64,000 nucleotides of DNA from Ricordea florida (lineage: Eukaryota > Cnidaria > Anthozoa > Corallimorpharia > Ricordeidae), in the NCBI GenBank assembly GCA_949710005.1, contig OX453277.1, positions 8,818,127-8,882,126 on the forward strand. The letters run 5' to 3'. The position numbers were made by a program, and so were the translations under genes. The first letter of the stretch is position 1; every line of letters begins with the position of its first letter. This document shows positions 34,573-46,849 of this stretch, piece by piece. Below the pieces are notes generated by a model, which did not search any database, was not told the DNA's origin, and saw nothing but the letters and a program-made list of their open reading frames with translations.

Positions 34573-37500
34573 GGGTTTGACATTTTGACATTCAAATGAA
34601 AACCGCTGTAGTGGCTACAATACATTATCAGGTTTGAATCTTGAGGATTTTAAAACTGAAGACCTTGGCAGGGAATCATCTCGTTTCCAATTCAACTCTT
34701 ACCCCGCTCGGTCCCAAAGTTATACATGCACTCGCAATTAGTGGGCCTAAAAAGGCTTTAGACCCAGCTTCGAATGGGATCCAATTCAAATGTCGAACTC
34801 TAGTTTCAAAAGGTGCATAACAAATTTTCCCTGAACCAAACTTTTGTTTTTTCTTGTTGACCGTTCACAAGAGATGCCGTTTAGCGCTTTTAGTTAATTA
34901 TCATTCATGTTCACAGTGTAATCCATTCAATTCAATTATCTCTAATTACACAGACAAAAACAGCACAAACTGTTCGCCAGTGTTTGGGCTTAGTTGGTGA
35001 TTTAATCCCCGCAGCTGGGCAGGAAAGACATGCTTACATAATTTCTTTGAGGGGGATAAATCTCTACATGTACTAGCGACGCACTGATTCACAAACGTGA
35101 CCTTGTGCTAACATATCTAGACAACTCTACAATTAATTTCTAAACGCATTCAGTTGTTCCTTTTAAGACATGTTAAACGTTTAGCATTCAAACAATATGC
35201 ATTGTTTACAAAAGTTAAGCTAAGAATCGAAGCATTAACACCAAATTGGAACAAAGAAATCTTTGTATAGCAGTATCTGAAAGCATATTGCATTTCATCG
35301 GTTCAAGTTTCATTGGCTTGAAGAGGAGCGGATAAGAGATTTAAGTAATTATAAATCAGTGGAACACAAGCACCAGGCTATCGAGAATCGTTTCCTTTCT
35401 AAAAACGTCTTAAATAAACGTGTACTGACAAATCCATAATCTTCACAGTTCGTGTCGCAGGGAACTTAGGCTCACTTTCAAATTTTTGATTTCAATTTAC
35501 CAGGTTGCATTTCAGCCGGGCTCGTATTCCGACAGCGAGAATCCATCAAGCTGCAGTAAAAACCATTGATCTGATAAGTTCCTCGCAGTCGTTTTCCGTA
35601 GTACAGTCCTCAAAACGGAATGTACGAAGTCTCAAAACTTCCCTTTAATGGAAATTCCAGAAAAAAGAAGTAATAATCTTAGAGAACGTACTGACCGAAA
35701 AATAGATCCTGGAATTTGGATTTAGTTATTTGTAACGATTGCATATTATCAACGTGACAATGACGTCAGCTACTAATGGAAGTCACATGTTTTACCAGAA
35801 TGTCTGAGAAAAACTTGCTTCCGTTAACATCCACGCGGGTTATCGAGATAAACGAAGAAATCTCTGAAAACGATGCGGCAGTGTTAAAGCGCAATTACAG
35901 TTTGCTTTTGCGCGAGGGTTTTATTCAAAGGAACAGCATCGTAACAACAAAACGGTAGAAACTGGTAGCTCTGTACCGCGCAGCGCTAAGAACGTTGCGC
36001 GTGGTGAAACAGAGAATACTTCTGAGCATAAATTCTAGTTCTGCAAATCACTCCTAAGATTCCAACTGAGCGTTTTACTAAGGGCTGGTATTGGGAATAG
36101 GAAAACCAGTGTCTGCGGCTAACGCTCAGTATGAGCTGTCAGCGGTAATTTGTTTGCATCAACCATCAGAGCAGATTCATCTCTGTTTAACAAAATTCGA
36201 AACTTAAAGTTCTCGGTTTTGCCGTAAGAAGATTACTGCCTGATTATGGCACAATGCAAAATTTCACGTTTTCAAGGCATTCTTACGAAACATGAATATG
36301 GTCTCAGTGGTCGGTCTCAAAGACCTCATGTCAGCGAAACCTTACTCCTCGGCGGCTTATTCCAAGGGAGACAGCCTGGTGTTTTCTTAATGGCAAATAG
36401 TTTACGACAGGACTAGTAACATTCTACTACCAAATTAGAGTCGGGACGGTGTTTCTTCAGTTACGCTAAGGGGAGCACTGTACGATGTTGTCAATAAAAT
36501 TTTTCAAGGAAACTGCAGTTCCAACCGCAAGATTGACGGAGCCAAACTGGGTGGGGACGTACGCAACTTCACTTCTCAGCCCCATGAGCAAGAGTATTTC
36601 TATCTTTGAAAGGAAATCCGGATACTCTCGCCTCAGCGTCTCTGCCAAGTTCCTGGAGGAAGTAATCCTTGTCGTATGTGTAATTAATGCTATCTTTTTC
36701 CGGGCGTTTTGACGTACAAAACCACTATAACATGCGGGTGATGAGGCCAGATGATTAGCTTCTTACGTTTATAGGCGTTTTCTTCCATTTTTGGGTTGCA
36801 TACAAAACAAACTTTAACTCCCTACTCTACAAAACAGATTACCCTAGCCGGATATGCCTGATCTTTCTCGCAAATAAAATATCCGATTCGACCCTGATAG
36901 GATACCTTAGCTTCATTGCCTGCTCATTATATGATTTGCAAGAAGATAAGCAAACCATCCACTATCAATGATGATTGCGAGATAAAAAACACAGGATACT
37001 GGCAGTACACTGACCCGCGGAGGGAGAGTATACTTGTTGAAAAGGTTTCTATTCAGTTTCTCACGACACGGAAATGAAAGAACCTTAATTGCCCTACACA
37101 GTCGCAGTCCAATTTTCTCTCAGCGCTCTCTTTGTATCTCCAATTCAATTTCTTTCCTTCTTATAACAAGCTTAGTGAAATTCTTGCTATGAATGTTTTC
37201 TTAAGAATTGCACATATGCAATTCACGTGGAGTTTCACATGTCTTCGATGCCAATGTAACCATAATTCCCTCCAAAAGTAATAATCCTTCGGCTAAGTGA
37301 TATCCTCAATAAGTCAAGAGGTATTTAGTCAGAGATAAACGCAAAATCTTCGTTCGAATTTCCTGAAATCTGTACATTCCCTTGGCAGATGCAAAGCATT
37401 TGGTTTGGCAAAGAAAGCTTTAGATTCCGACCTTTTAGGGTCACGGAGCTAGCTGACGAACAGACAAGCGGTTGTCAAACAGACGAAAACGAATTTGCAG

Positions 37501-40400
37501 AAAAAAAAAAAAGCTTGCACGTTGTTTCAAAATACGCAGGCAAGACCCGTGGAAGTCCTTTTTTTACCTATTTTTTTTTTCCAGAAATGTAAACTTTACA
37601 GACTAACTAACAAACCCTATCCTTTAATCTTTGCATCCTGGATTAAGTTCTACTCAAGCGCTATTAAGGAATAAGTTGGTATTTAGACGATCGTTTCATT
37701 TTATTGCGACTTCAAGACCTCAAGAAGTCTTATATTGCTGTATATGCAGTTGATACAAATCTCTCTAAGTTCTTCGCTTGTTCCCGAAACGTTTCCTAGG
37801 GCCTCGACTTTTAGGACCTCAAGAACGTACGAGCATCAACAAAAAAAAAATAAAGGTTTTTATCGAGTACTCAGCCTCTGGGAAGCTTTTAGAAGAGATA
37901 TGCGTGAAAGAAATGCCACTAAATTGGTACCCCATGGTGTGAGAATATACCCAAATCGTGTATTTTCCCACGTACTTAGATGGGGGCGTCTAGAAAGTAA
38001 GTAAAAGAGGCTTGTAACTTGTCAGAGCATATTTCCTGCATATGTGCCTTCAGTTTAAATTACGCAAAAGTTGTTTTCGGGACGATAAACTAAGCCCAAC
38101 GTAAATCCCACGCTTAATAAGTATATCAACATTTCAAGGTGGAAAAAATTCCCCAATTCCTATTCCTATTCCAATTCCTATAAACGGCCGCCGGTAGGCT
38201 GTTGGTACTGTTCATTTAAGGTTTAGTTCATTCACTGAACGGTTACATACATGGTTTTATTCATAGATGAATAGACACGAACCTTTAACTTACACTCGTT
38301 GGTAAAACATCTGGGAAAAAATATTTTTCACAAAATCTTTCGTAACCCTTTGAATTCTCCCGAAAGGGAGAGCTTCACAAAACGTAGAAAACTGCCGCCA
38401 AAATTTAGTTGCGAATTACATTAAATCGATCAGCTGATCAGCCTGAGAGACCAAATCAAAGAAAAGAGTCAAGTTGCTTTCTTTTTAGCTAATTTTCAAG
38501 ATCGTACCTGTGCTGTACAGACACTCAGTTGTAACCACGAATACACTCAGAGCATATCCTTCTTTCTTCAAAGTTATCACTATCATCTCACCCTCAGGCT
38601 AATCTAATGTGTATTTTACTAGTGAGTTCCCCGGCGAGGCCTTGGTTTTCGTCGGAGAATAGTTCATGGAACTCGAAACAAAACGAAGGTAGAACCCTGA
38701 AGCGCGACCAATTCACCATTGCTGCATCTTTTCGCTGTGCTGTTTGATTTTCAAAACCTTTTTACGGCTAAGCGCATTTAAAAATGGAAACTATCCGTTG
38801 CGCCTTGTTTAAGCACAAGTAACAAGCAAACGATAACGAAACATCAGAAATCGTCACAATGGCTTTGGGCGTGTTATGGGACGAATCAAAACATTTATTT
38901 CGTTTCAGAAATATGTCGTTCAAGATGAGTTCTGTTTCCCATGATTGTCGGTCGAGGGTAGCTCTCGTTTACCTGAAGAGTTACAAGTCATAAAAACACG
39001 ACTACCGAAATTTGGGCAAAATCAAACTTCTCATGACTCTGTTTCTCTATACAATGCGGCACTGTTCTTATGGCAAAACTACAAAAAGTACAAGGACAAA
39101 CATTCCCGATGAACATCTGAGGTAAAGCCTGACTTGCATAAAACTTCAAAATGGTCACGCAGAAATCACATAAGTTCAATAATATATCTTCCGCTTTAAA
39201 AAATATATTAACATGATCTTTTTTTTTAAATCAAAAAGAAAACTTACAAGTGCAATGACTAAGAGAGTAAAGAATTGACGCAGCATTGTATTGCGCATTT
39301 TCTCTTTATTTTTGCAAAAGTATTTTGAGTTGCCCCACGATAGTAAGTTTACAACAAAGTACCTAAACGTAACCTTACTTCTTTGGTAGATAAAAGGTCC
39401 CCCGTCGCTTTTAAAATATCATATTAGCGACATTATATACCGTGGGATCGATGCGATATGATATCCCACTGAGAGAGAGAGCTACCAAGTGAAGCCTATA
39501 ATTAGAAGCTCCTTAGGTTTTATTACACTATCATCGATGGCAATAAACATGTATTCGCACACGAAGTCTCGAGGTTCCTTCCGTTCCATGCACGACTAGC
39601 GATCGAAGAGATTGAAGCTTTCTGTTTGCTTGTTTAGTTCGTTTCTTGCAAAGATGCGTCAATATTTGTGTTGTTAGTTCCACGGATGGCCGTCTGACAG
39701 CCAAACCCTACTGTGTTAATGAATGATTAGTGCAAATCACAGTCCCTTTGTTATGAGTGATGTTCGAACATGTTTAGTTTCCGGTGTGGACGCGGATAGG
39801 GTAACACATATCACAAATGTCGTAGAGTGATGGTAAAACGCAGGCTTATACAGCTTCTAGTAAAACCGTCCGAATCGATACCATGAATGCAAAGCCAGCC
39901 TTCCAGAGACAAAAGAACCTTTGATCGAGTTTATTTATGTCATGTGATGTCACAGAGCTGTAAAATGCTCCTCACACAACTGAAAAAGCCGTGGTAATCA
40001 CAACTTAAGCGCAGTTTAGCTGTCGCACATGGCTAACGCAACTGTACAATTGTTTAACCGAATGCGCGCTTGTGGAGGTTTTGAGAAAATTCGTTTGGGG
40101 TGATTTCGCAAGGTCACGACGACACGACGAAATTACAGTTAAAACTTCTGCCCAAAAAGACCGACTTTGCTTTCTGATTTTGACAGACGATGACAGGCCT
40201 CACTGTGTACTTTGACTGAGGCGAACCAATGGTTGTCATCGAAGATAACAATCTGTATGTAAGCTGCTTTTATGAGCTGTCAAACAGCAGAATGTCGAAC
40301 TCTGAAAGTCCAAGGTAAGCTCGCACCGCCAGTTTCCCAGTGGCAGTTTTACTCGCCTTAAGCAAGTGTTAAAAAATTACTCCGCTGTCTCAAATCTCAT
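34573..40400. other. Intergenic region with no supported gene
   Basis: Only short open frames occur. Items seen: a palindromic CRE (TGACGTCA, 35761-35768) just upstream of a 60-codon frame (35776-35958) that has an acceptor-like TTTTACCAG inside it; a protein-like two-frame stretch on the minus strand at 36466-36716; a faint satellite-like piece at about 38205-38290; and a short inverted repeat GTGGGAT/ATCCCAC at 39443-39467. Confidence 0.4.
35776..35958 (+). other. Small open frame of doubtful coding status
   Basis: Sixty codons with charged, protein-like composition. A possible acceptor (TGTTTTACCAG) precedes a second ATG giving a 52-residue product starting MSEKNLLPL. No similarity recognised and no downstream exon found; it may be chance. 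Confidence 0.15.
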
Positions 40401-40407
40401 TTGAATC

Positions 40408-40413
40408 TTTATT
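40408..40413 (-). terminator. Candidate polyadenylation signal of SoxF
   Basis: TTTATT on the plus strand is AATAAA on the minus strand, about 360 bases after the SoxF stop codon. Other A/T-rich hexamers lie nearer, so usage is uncertain. Confidence 0.3.
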
Positions 40414-40774
40414 AAAAATAGTGACCCTAATTATTTACATCCAAACCAAGCATCATTTCACCATATGTAAAACTAAAAAAAAAAACATACTTTGCAACTT
40501 TACACGTTCTAGCCTTGCTTCGAACTAATGTACGCCTCATGAGTTTGACCCCTTATGTAAACTTTCATAGAAAACGTTCTTCATGTATGAGCACCACGCA
40601 TAAAAATACGACCAAAGGACACCGAAATAATAAAATCGAATATTCTTGGCTATCAAGCACGATGGCATAAAACTGTCAATTCAAACAACAACAAGTCTCA
40701 ACAAAGAGTTTTAGTGTAATGGAATCCGGTAGTCAGTAATTTTCGTGTCCGTCCTTTGCCACGGTTTCAGCTTT

Positions 40775-41884
40775 TCATAGCCAGCCTATGTTGTTAGATT
40801 CTGTCCCGTCGAGGTACTGATCAAATTCTTCTCTGTCGAGGTCTTCCTCCGACAACAGCTCTGTGAAGTGCGGAAAAGAGAAGATGCTTGTAGTCGCATC
40901 GGCGAACTGTCCTGGTGTAATTATGTTTCCAGTCAAGGGTTGCGCGTTCGTCACTTGCGACTGTACATTCTGCAGTGCGTTTCCGCACGTGAAAAATACC
41001 GGGCTGACGGGAGCTGAATTCGAGGAGGACACCGCAGTGAAAGGCGACGGAGACGCGGGTTGCGACTTTGGCTGAAGATTCAAAAGGGCATTTTGAAGGT
41101 CTTGGATGCTGGACGGAAAAGTAAACGCGCTTCCGAAGTCGCTTGAACTAGGGCTCGTCTCTGGTGTGGGGAGGCTTATCTCGGACAAATCTGGCAAATT
41201 AGCTGCGGTACCAAGATGGGACAGCCTCAATCCTCCATTGTCAAGAGTTACAGGCGTTGAACCCGGTCCAGAATTGACACGATTTACCTCTTTCGTACAG
41301 AACATGAGCCGAACATCGTCTCTGCTTGTGTTAGGGACACTACTCACCGGCTCTTTACTGTTTCGCACCATCGGACAAGCCGTTGGTGGTGACGATGTCA
41401 TTTTCTTGCTAACTCTCTTCGGGTGCTTTCTTCTTCTCGGCCGATATTTGTAATCGGGATGGTCTTTCAGGTGTTGTAGCCGCAAGCGTTCTGCTTCCTC
41501 GACAAATGGTCTTTTCTGCGGCGCGTTGAGAGATCTCCAAGCCTGCCCCAATATTTTACTCAATTCGGCATTGTGAAGTTCAGGGTTTGCGTCTGCGAGC
41601 CGTCTTCGCTCCACTTGCGCCCAAACCATGAATGCATTCATAGGCCGTTTAATTCTCTCCGAATCGCTGTCCATCTTTAGATCCTTCTTCGGGCAAGCTC
41701 TCTGCTCCAGCGCTCCAAGTATTTTAGAGTAATTCGGAGCGGTGTGCGAAGAGGGTGACCCAAGACCGAGTGCCTGAGCAAACCCCAAGGGGGATGAAAT
41801 CCGCATTGCTGGAAGTGGATGTGGGATCCTCTTATTGCGAACAGCTCTGCGGTCGGAAAGTAGCATTCTATCGCTTTCACGCAT
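40775..41884 (-). CDS. SoxF: SoxF-group HMG-box transcription factor
   Basis: A 369-aa protein in one exon. The Sox HMG box spans about residues 78-146, with the Sox signature RPMNAFMVW (80-88), ELHNAELSK (102-110) and the basic end [13 protein letters not shown] (145-157) that acts in DNA binding and nuclear import. Group F is indicated by the box sequence and by the C-terminal DREEFDQYL (350-358), equivalent to the motif that binds beta-catenin in vertebrate Sox7/17/18. The middle (165-340) is Ser/Pro/Thr-rich, as expected for a transactivation region. SoxF factors regulate development, including endodermal and vascular fates in vertebrates; the cnidarian role is not deducible here. The ATG chosen is the most upstream in frame with A at -3; a possible acceptor (CCTACAG) lies ten bases before it, so an untranslated 5' exon may exist. 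A later Met at residue 71 could also start a product with the full box. Confidence 0.93.
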   Translation of the reverse strand: MRESDRMLLSDRRAVRNKRIPHPLPAMRISSPLGFAQALGLGSPSSHTAPNYSKILGALEQRACPKKDLKMDSDSERIKRPMNAFMVWAQVERRRLADANPELHNAELSKILGQAWRSLNAPQKRPFVEEAERLRLQHLKDHPDYKYRPRRRKHPKRVSKKMTSSPPTACPMVRNSKEPVSSVPNTSRDDVRLMFCTKEVNRVNSGPGSTPVTLDNGGLRLSHLGTAANLPDLSEISLPTPETSPSSSDFGSAFTFPSSIQDLQNALLNLQPKSQPASPSPFTAVSSSNSAPVSPVFFTCGNALQNVQSQVTNAQPLTGNIITPGQFADATTSIFSFPHFTELLSEEDLDREEFDQYLDGTESNNIGWL

Positions 41885-42021
41885 TTTTTTTATCTGTAGG
41901 TTATCCCTAGCACTGGATTCTCAAGGAGCGCCTGTTCAAGCTCGAGCCGAAAAAAAATTCCCCTGGCAGAAAAAAAACTGTGCTGACCAAACACCCCGCT
42001 GTTGATCGCGATATGTAACAA

Positions 42022-42072
42022 CACGTGTGATAGATGTGACAGAACGGCTGTAAATAAACCACTTATCACGTG
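42022..42072 (-). promoter_or_regulatory. Two CACGTG E-boxes upstream of SoxF
   Basis: CACGTG occurs at 42022-42027 and 42067-42072, 138 and 183 bases upstream of the start codon and 45 bases apart (near integral helical turns). Both lie in the presumed promoter or 5' leader. Such sites bind bHLH factors of the Myc/Max/USF type; function is inferred. Confidence 0.35.
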
Positions 42073-42169
42073 GTCAGCTTGATTTAAGTTCCCAGTAATC
42101 AGCGGCTTGACCAATGGTACAGTAGATACTTGACACATGTCAATTGGCCAGTCAACTTTTATCAATCCC

Positions 42170-45100
42170 TGGTGCCAGTCTGACTACACGATGAAAGGAT
42201 TTTTGGTTTATTTTTCAAGAGCATTTTCTCCAAATATCGAGTTACCGGGTATAACCTTTAGGTCAAGCGAAAAGAGCAGGAAACGTAAAGTTGGCTCCCA
42301 CCCCAACTGCTAGATTCCGCCAAACCGTCGTCTCGGTTCACATTTTTGGACAGGATTTAACTTCAGCGCAATGCCTCTCAGTCTCCGTCATTTGGAGAAT
42401 TCATCGTCCTCTGCTATAGCTTTTTCCCATCATCTAATTGGAATGATGTCAGGGAATCTGCAATAAGATTTATTTAGACGACAGAAAAAAAAAAATGCGA
42501 GATGAAATTTTCACAAATCGACAAGGCAGAAATGGAAAGCAGCCCATAGGACGTTGCTTAATTTGTCTTACTTCATGTAACTTACTTTCCTATCACGGTT
42601 TCAACATGCCTCATTCACAACAGTCAACCCACGTTTGCGGGGTTACTGACTGTACGTGACCACAATATTGATTTTAGATTCTACTTCTGTTCTTACTAAT
42701 CTGGAATGTTCGCAAACCTGAACTAAACTCTCCGCATACGAAAGGACAATATAACTAGTATTTGAGATAAATTTAGTGAAACTTCGGAAATTAAGAGTTC
42801 ATCTTCAAGGAGAGTACTAGAGAGGCATAAATTGGATTTCTGGTCTAGTTGCGCTGTGAAATAGCAATTTTAGCTGCTGAGCTATTTTGGCATTTTATAT
42901 AAGCTGTTAATTGCTTTCTAAAATTCAATTTTGAGATCGCGAGCTCATCAGCGACCAATACCTTTCATAAGACTTTTCCTACACTTGAAAATCACCCAAT
43001 CGCTGACGGGCGGTACTTGGACTGCCGGTCCACTCGAATTGCCGTTATATAACATTTTGCAAAGATGGCCAAGCTTCGGAAAATGCGAGGATACTCGAAA
43101 GAGTTATACAAGAAGCGTAAAATGAAGTTGTTAACAGAACAACAGGAATTCACGGTCTTCTATATGAAGCACATAGAGTGATCATGACGGTGAGGCCGGT
43201 GTTTTGTAATGTATATTGTGAGAACTATAAACGCCAAGATAAAAAGTGATATGGGATATGACAACAATGAAGTAAAACCGTTATACTTTTCTGATTTCCA
43301 GATCGGCAGCGCTTTGTGCAACGTAGAATAGCCGCTTTGAAACAGTCCTTTTTACTTGTAAGCGTGTCGCTCAACCGTTCTTTAAATTGTGCACCAAAAA
43401 AGCACTCTTGAATGCTGACAAAACTCAGATCAGGCCAAGGAGATATTCGATTACATTAATTAATCTCTGCAAAATCTGAACGAATAAGGCACAGTTTAGA
43501 ATTTCTTAAAATGCTGGACCCAGTTTGATCCCGCGAGCTGTGGATAACTCTCTCAATAAGGTCTACCTCTCTTTTTCGTCGACGCGAGAAATTTACAACT
43601 ACAACTCTTTCGCTGGTGTTTTATTTTTTCCTTTACATCCCTCAAATATCTTCAGTACGAAAAGGTGCTGACACGAAAATAGGCCTAAATTAGGTCACTT
43701 TCGATACGTTTCACAGTCCCTTTCTTATTGGAGTGCAAATCGCTACCGACAGTATGAAAGCAGATAGTAAGCAACAGAGCTTAGAGATCAAGTTTACTAA
43801 ATCTTATGTTTACGAAGCAAAAGCAAGTAGACTTTGCGACGCCAAAGGGAACAGCTGAGGTTCGGATTTAGGGCAACTGATTTACACTAACATTCACCCT
43901 TGTTGTCACAGCTCTCTTATCTGTCAGTTCCGGTTAAACAAAAAACCACACTTCAAATCGACACATAGAACGACGTAGGCGTGGAACTGTTTTGCACTCG
44001 ATTTGTTTAAATTAAAATCGATGCACGTACCTAACCTCCTCCTTCTTAACAAGAATAACAAGCCCAAAATTTAGCATTGATGCAATTAAGAACAACTTAT
44101 GAACTCACTTATCGACCACTCATTCTTTAACGCAGCTTTCATTTAACGTGAAAATCTAAGAAATTATACGCTTTTAAAACCTGAACTTATCGCACCCGAA
44201 ATCGAATAAGCTTGAAAAGGCTCGAAAACTTGAAGCAACTCAGCTGGTCCTAAAATAACTGACTGAGTTTATTTTGAGCTCTTCCTAAGATAAGACACTG
44301 ATGAAAGTTTGGTCTATTTGGGTTCTCATTTTCAGTACCAAACACGTACAAGTCATAAATTCCTTTAGGTAAAAAAAAAATGGCTTACAAATTTGGCTAG
44401 TTCGACTTCACAGTGCCTCATTTCAAGCATAACGTTACAGAAGAGTCTAGCGGTAGTTTGCCTCACTTATAAGGATAGAGCTTGTCTTTGCAAAGAGGTA
44501 GCCGGCAACGTGTTATATTATACGATATTCTTATTAAAGATTTAGACCTACGTGCCCACACTTAACCCAATCGCCAATCCGAACCTGTATATACTTAGTC
44601 CATGAAACAACTGTACACATACTTTGTATTTACTGATAAAATAGATCACCAAAGCTCGGCCTATAAAATACTTCCGTTAAATCTGAGATAAAACATTAAT
44701 AAAAAAAAAGAAAAGGAAAGAACTTGATGGCATGACGAGAATAGTTTTAGGGTTAGTTTTAGAGCTGTTTAAATGAAACCAATTAAAACAAAACATCTAA
44801 CATGAGGCTATTAGGTTAAGACTTGATGGACTGTCTTCCAAAATAGGCACAGAACATTCTGTTTATTCAAGAAAATTATATTGCATACAAAAGGCTAACG
44901 TGCACAGCAAGCATCGAGTTGGGACTGTTTCTCTCAAGTAAAAGGGCTACGAAGCAAGTCATGATGACAAGACTTCTGTTGACGTCTTGACAATAAAAAA
45001 GGGAGATTGATTGATAGTACCAGGAGTCAATCGTACTGAGTATATCCTTTTATTCATTGATCATTGCTTGTAGTAGACGATTCCCAACACATCGTTTGCT

Positions 45101-45479
45101 CCAAAACTACAATGTGAACAGTAAAATTCGAAAGAATATAATCTTTCTCTATCTCTCTCCCTTTTTCAAGCAGGGAATGCCCCTGCCTCATTATGTAACA
45201 GAGATTTTTCGCCGGTCACGGAAATACGGGAATTGAATACTTGTAGTAATACTTATGTTCACTAAGATTGTCCCGATCTTAAGCACGCAACCTAAGCCAG
45301 ATTTCACTGTTAAACGGATATGTTGCTGCATGCAGAGTAACGTTGTACAGACACAACCGTGGCTGCAGCGTCTCGGTTTTAACCCTTTGAGTGTCCCGAG
45401 AAACCAATCAAATAAGGCACTGAGGCCGGCAATAGGACCATTCCATGGAAAGGCACTCTGTTTAATTCCAGCCGTTTGT
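42170..45479. other. Intergenic, no gene or repeat supported
   Basis: AT-rich sequence without recognisable coding content on either strand. It lies upstream of SoxF and may hold its enhancers, but nothing in it could be identified by eye. Confidence 0.4.
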
Positions 45480-45895
45480 CGTTCATTGTTTCGTTTCTAG
45501 GTTTTATATTTGTGAACCAAGTAGTGTAAACGTTCTCTAGAAAGCAACCGTACAGTTGTAAAAATGACACTGTTTTACTATGCAGGGCGAGCGTACGCTG
45601 ATGATGTGATTCTCAACGTTTTGAACTGTGGATGAAACCATGCAGATTGACCATTGTTTGGAAAGCGGTGCCGCACAGTTAGTGTTGTGCAGTGGTCCTG
45701 TTCACCTCTTTGTCTTCCCCTCTTTCTCTTTGTGACTCTGACATGTTTATTTGTGTCTTGATAATACCATGTGGTACTGGAACTACTCTTTGGAAAGCTA
45801 TAGATAAGTGTACCCTTCCAGTGTGGTACTGTTTGTTTTACTATAGTGTGGTTCTAACTGTTTTATCTGTGGATCAAACTACCTACGCCATAATA
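45480..45895 (-). repeat. 106-bp satellite array C (reverse, degraded)
   Basis: Three to four diverged units in the same orientation as array B; the clearest runs from TGGTACTGTTTGTTTTAC through GTGGTTCTAAC to CTGTGGATCAAAC (45818-45882). An older TGGATGAAACCATGCAG unit precedes it (45630-45700). Confidence 0.75.
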
Positions 45896-46675
45896 CTAAA
45901 GACGGCCAGTATGATTACTTTTCTGACTTGTAAAGTCCTAGTTGTAGACTTTGTAGAAAAAAAATGGCAAAAATAAAAGACAAACAAACAAACACGCACA
46001 CACACTAATCAGCTTTCTTATAAAATTTTTCCGGCAACTCGAATTTATTCTTTCGCCTTGTGACTCAAAAGGAGCTGTTTAAAGTTTCTTAGACTATTGT
46101 TCAAATTACCGGATTAATTAAAGCCATTTTGCTATCAAAATCAATACTCCAAATACCAACGCAGTGTTTTTTTTCACTCAACGTTTCGACCAACAAACTT
46201 TACGATGAGATTAAACAAAACTTTTTCAGCTATAACTTGTCCTCCTTAACGGAGAGCCTGTTCTCATGAAAAAAAGAATACACTGCATGTGACAACTTTA
46301 GAAATGAAACTATTACATCACATGCAATATTTTAAACTCCTGGAATGTTTATCTGGGGAATGCATGGTTCGAATGTTAAAACTTATTTCCTCACTTCAAG
46401 AGCCCTTAGCTCAGACAAGATCACCTTTAATAGCGGGCCGCCTCTTTGTAATCTATAAGTCTGCAATCGTGATGGTAAGAAAAAATAATTCGACAAAAGC
46501 GTCTGAATGTTATTCTGAACACAGGTCTACCATTTTGTTCAGTGTAGTTTTAAATTTTTATGTTGAAACCGAGCAGCTACGGAAGTGGGCTATTGTAAGA
46601 AAAATAGTGATCACTGGGCTCTATACTGTAATCAGTGGGCTACTGGTATTTGTTTGTTTGACTTAACAATGTAGG

Positions 46676-46835
46676 CCGTCTAGCGTTTTTATTTGAGGAT
46701 CAAACCATGCAACGTGACCCGGAAACGTGACCACACTTTAGAAATCTACTGAATACTGACTTAGTACTGTAGTGAGATCATTCTACTTTTTTTATTCGTA
46801 GATGAAACCATTCAGTGTGCCATTGCTTAAAAGGC
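46676..46835 (-). repeat. Degraded 106-bp satellite, reverse
   Basis: One and a half units in reverse orientation, recognisable by GAGGATCAAACCATGCA, ACTGTAGTGAGATCATTCTAC and GATGAAACCATTCAGTGTG, with many substitutions. The 600 bases between this and array C carry no recognisable unit. Confidence 0.6.
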
Positions 46836-46849
46836 TTAACTTAGAAGGT

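Noticed and set aside
46289-46666. 125-codon plus-strand frame
   Set aside because: No recognisable domain, no splice or promoter context, and it lies between degraded satellite blocks.
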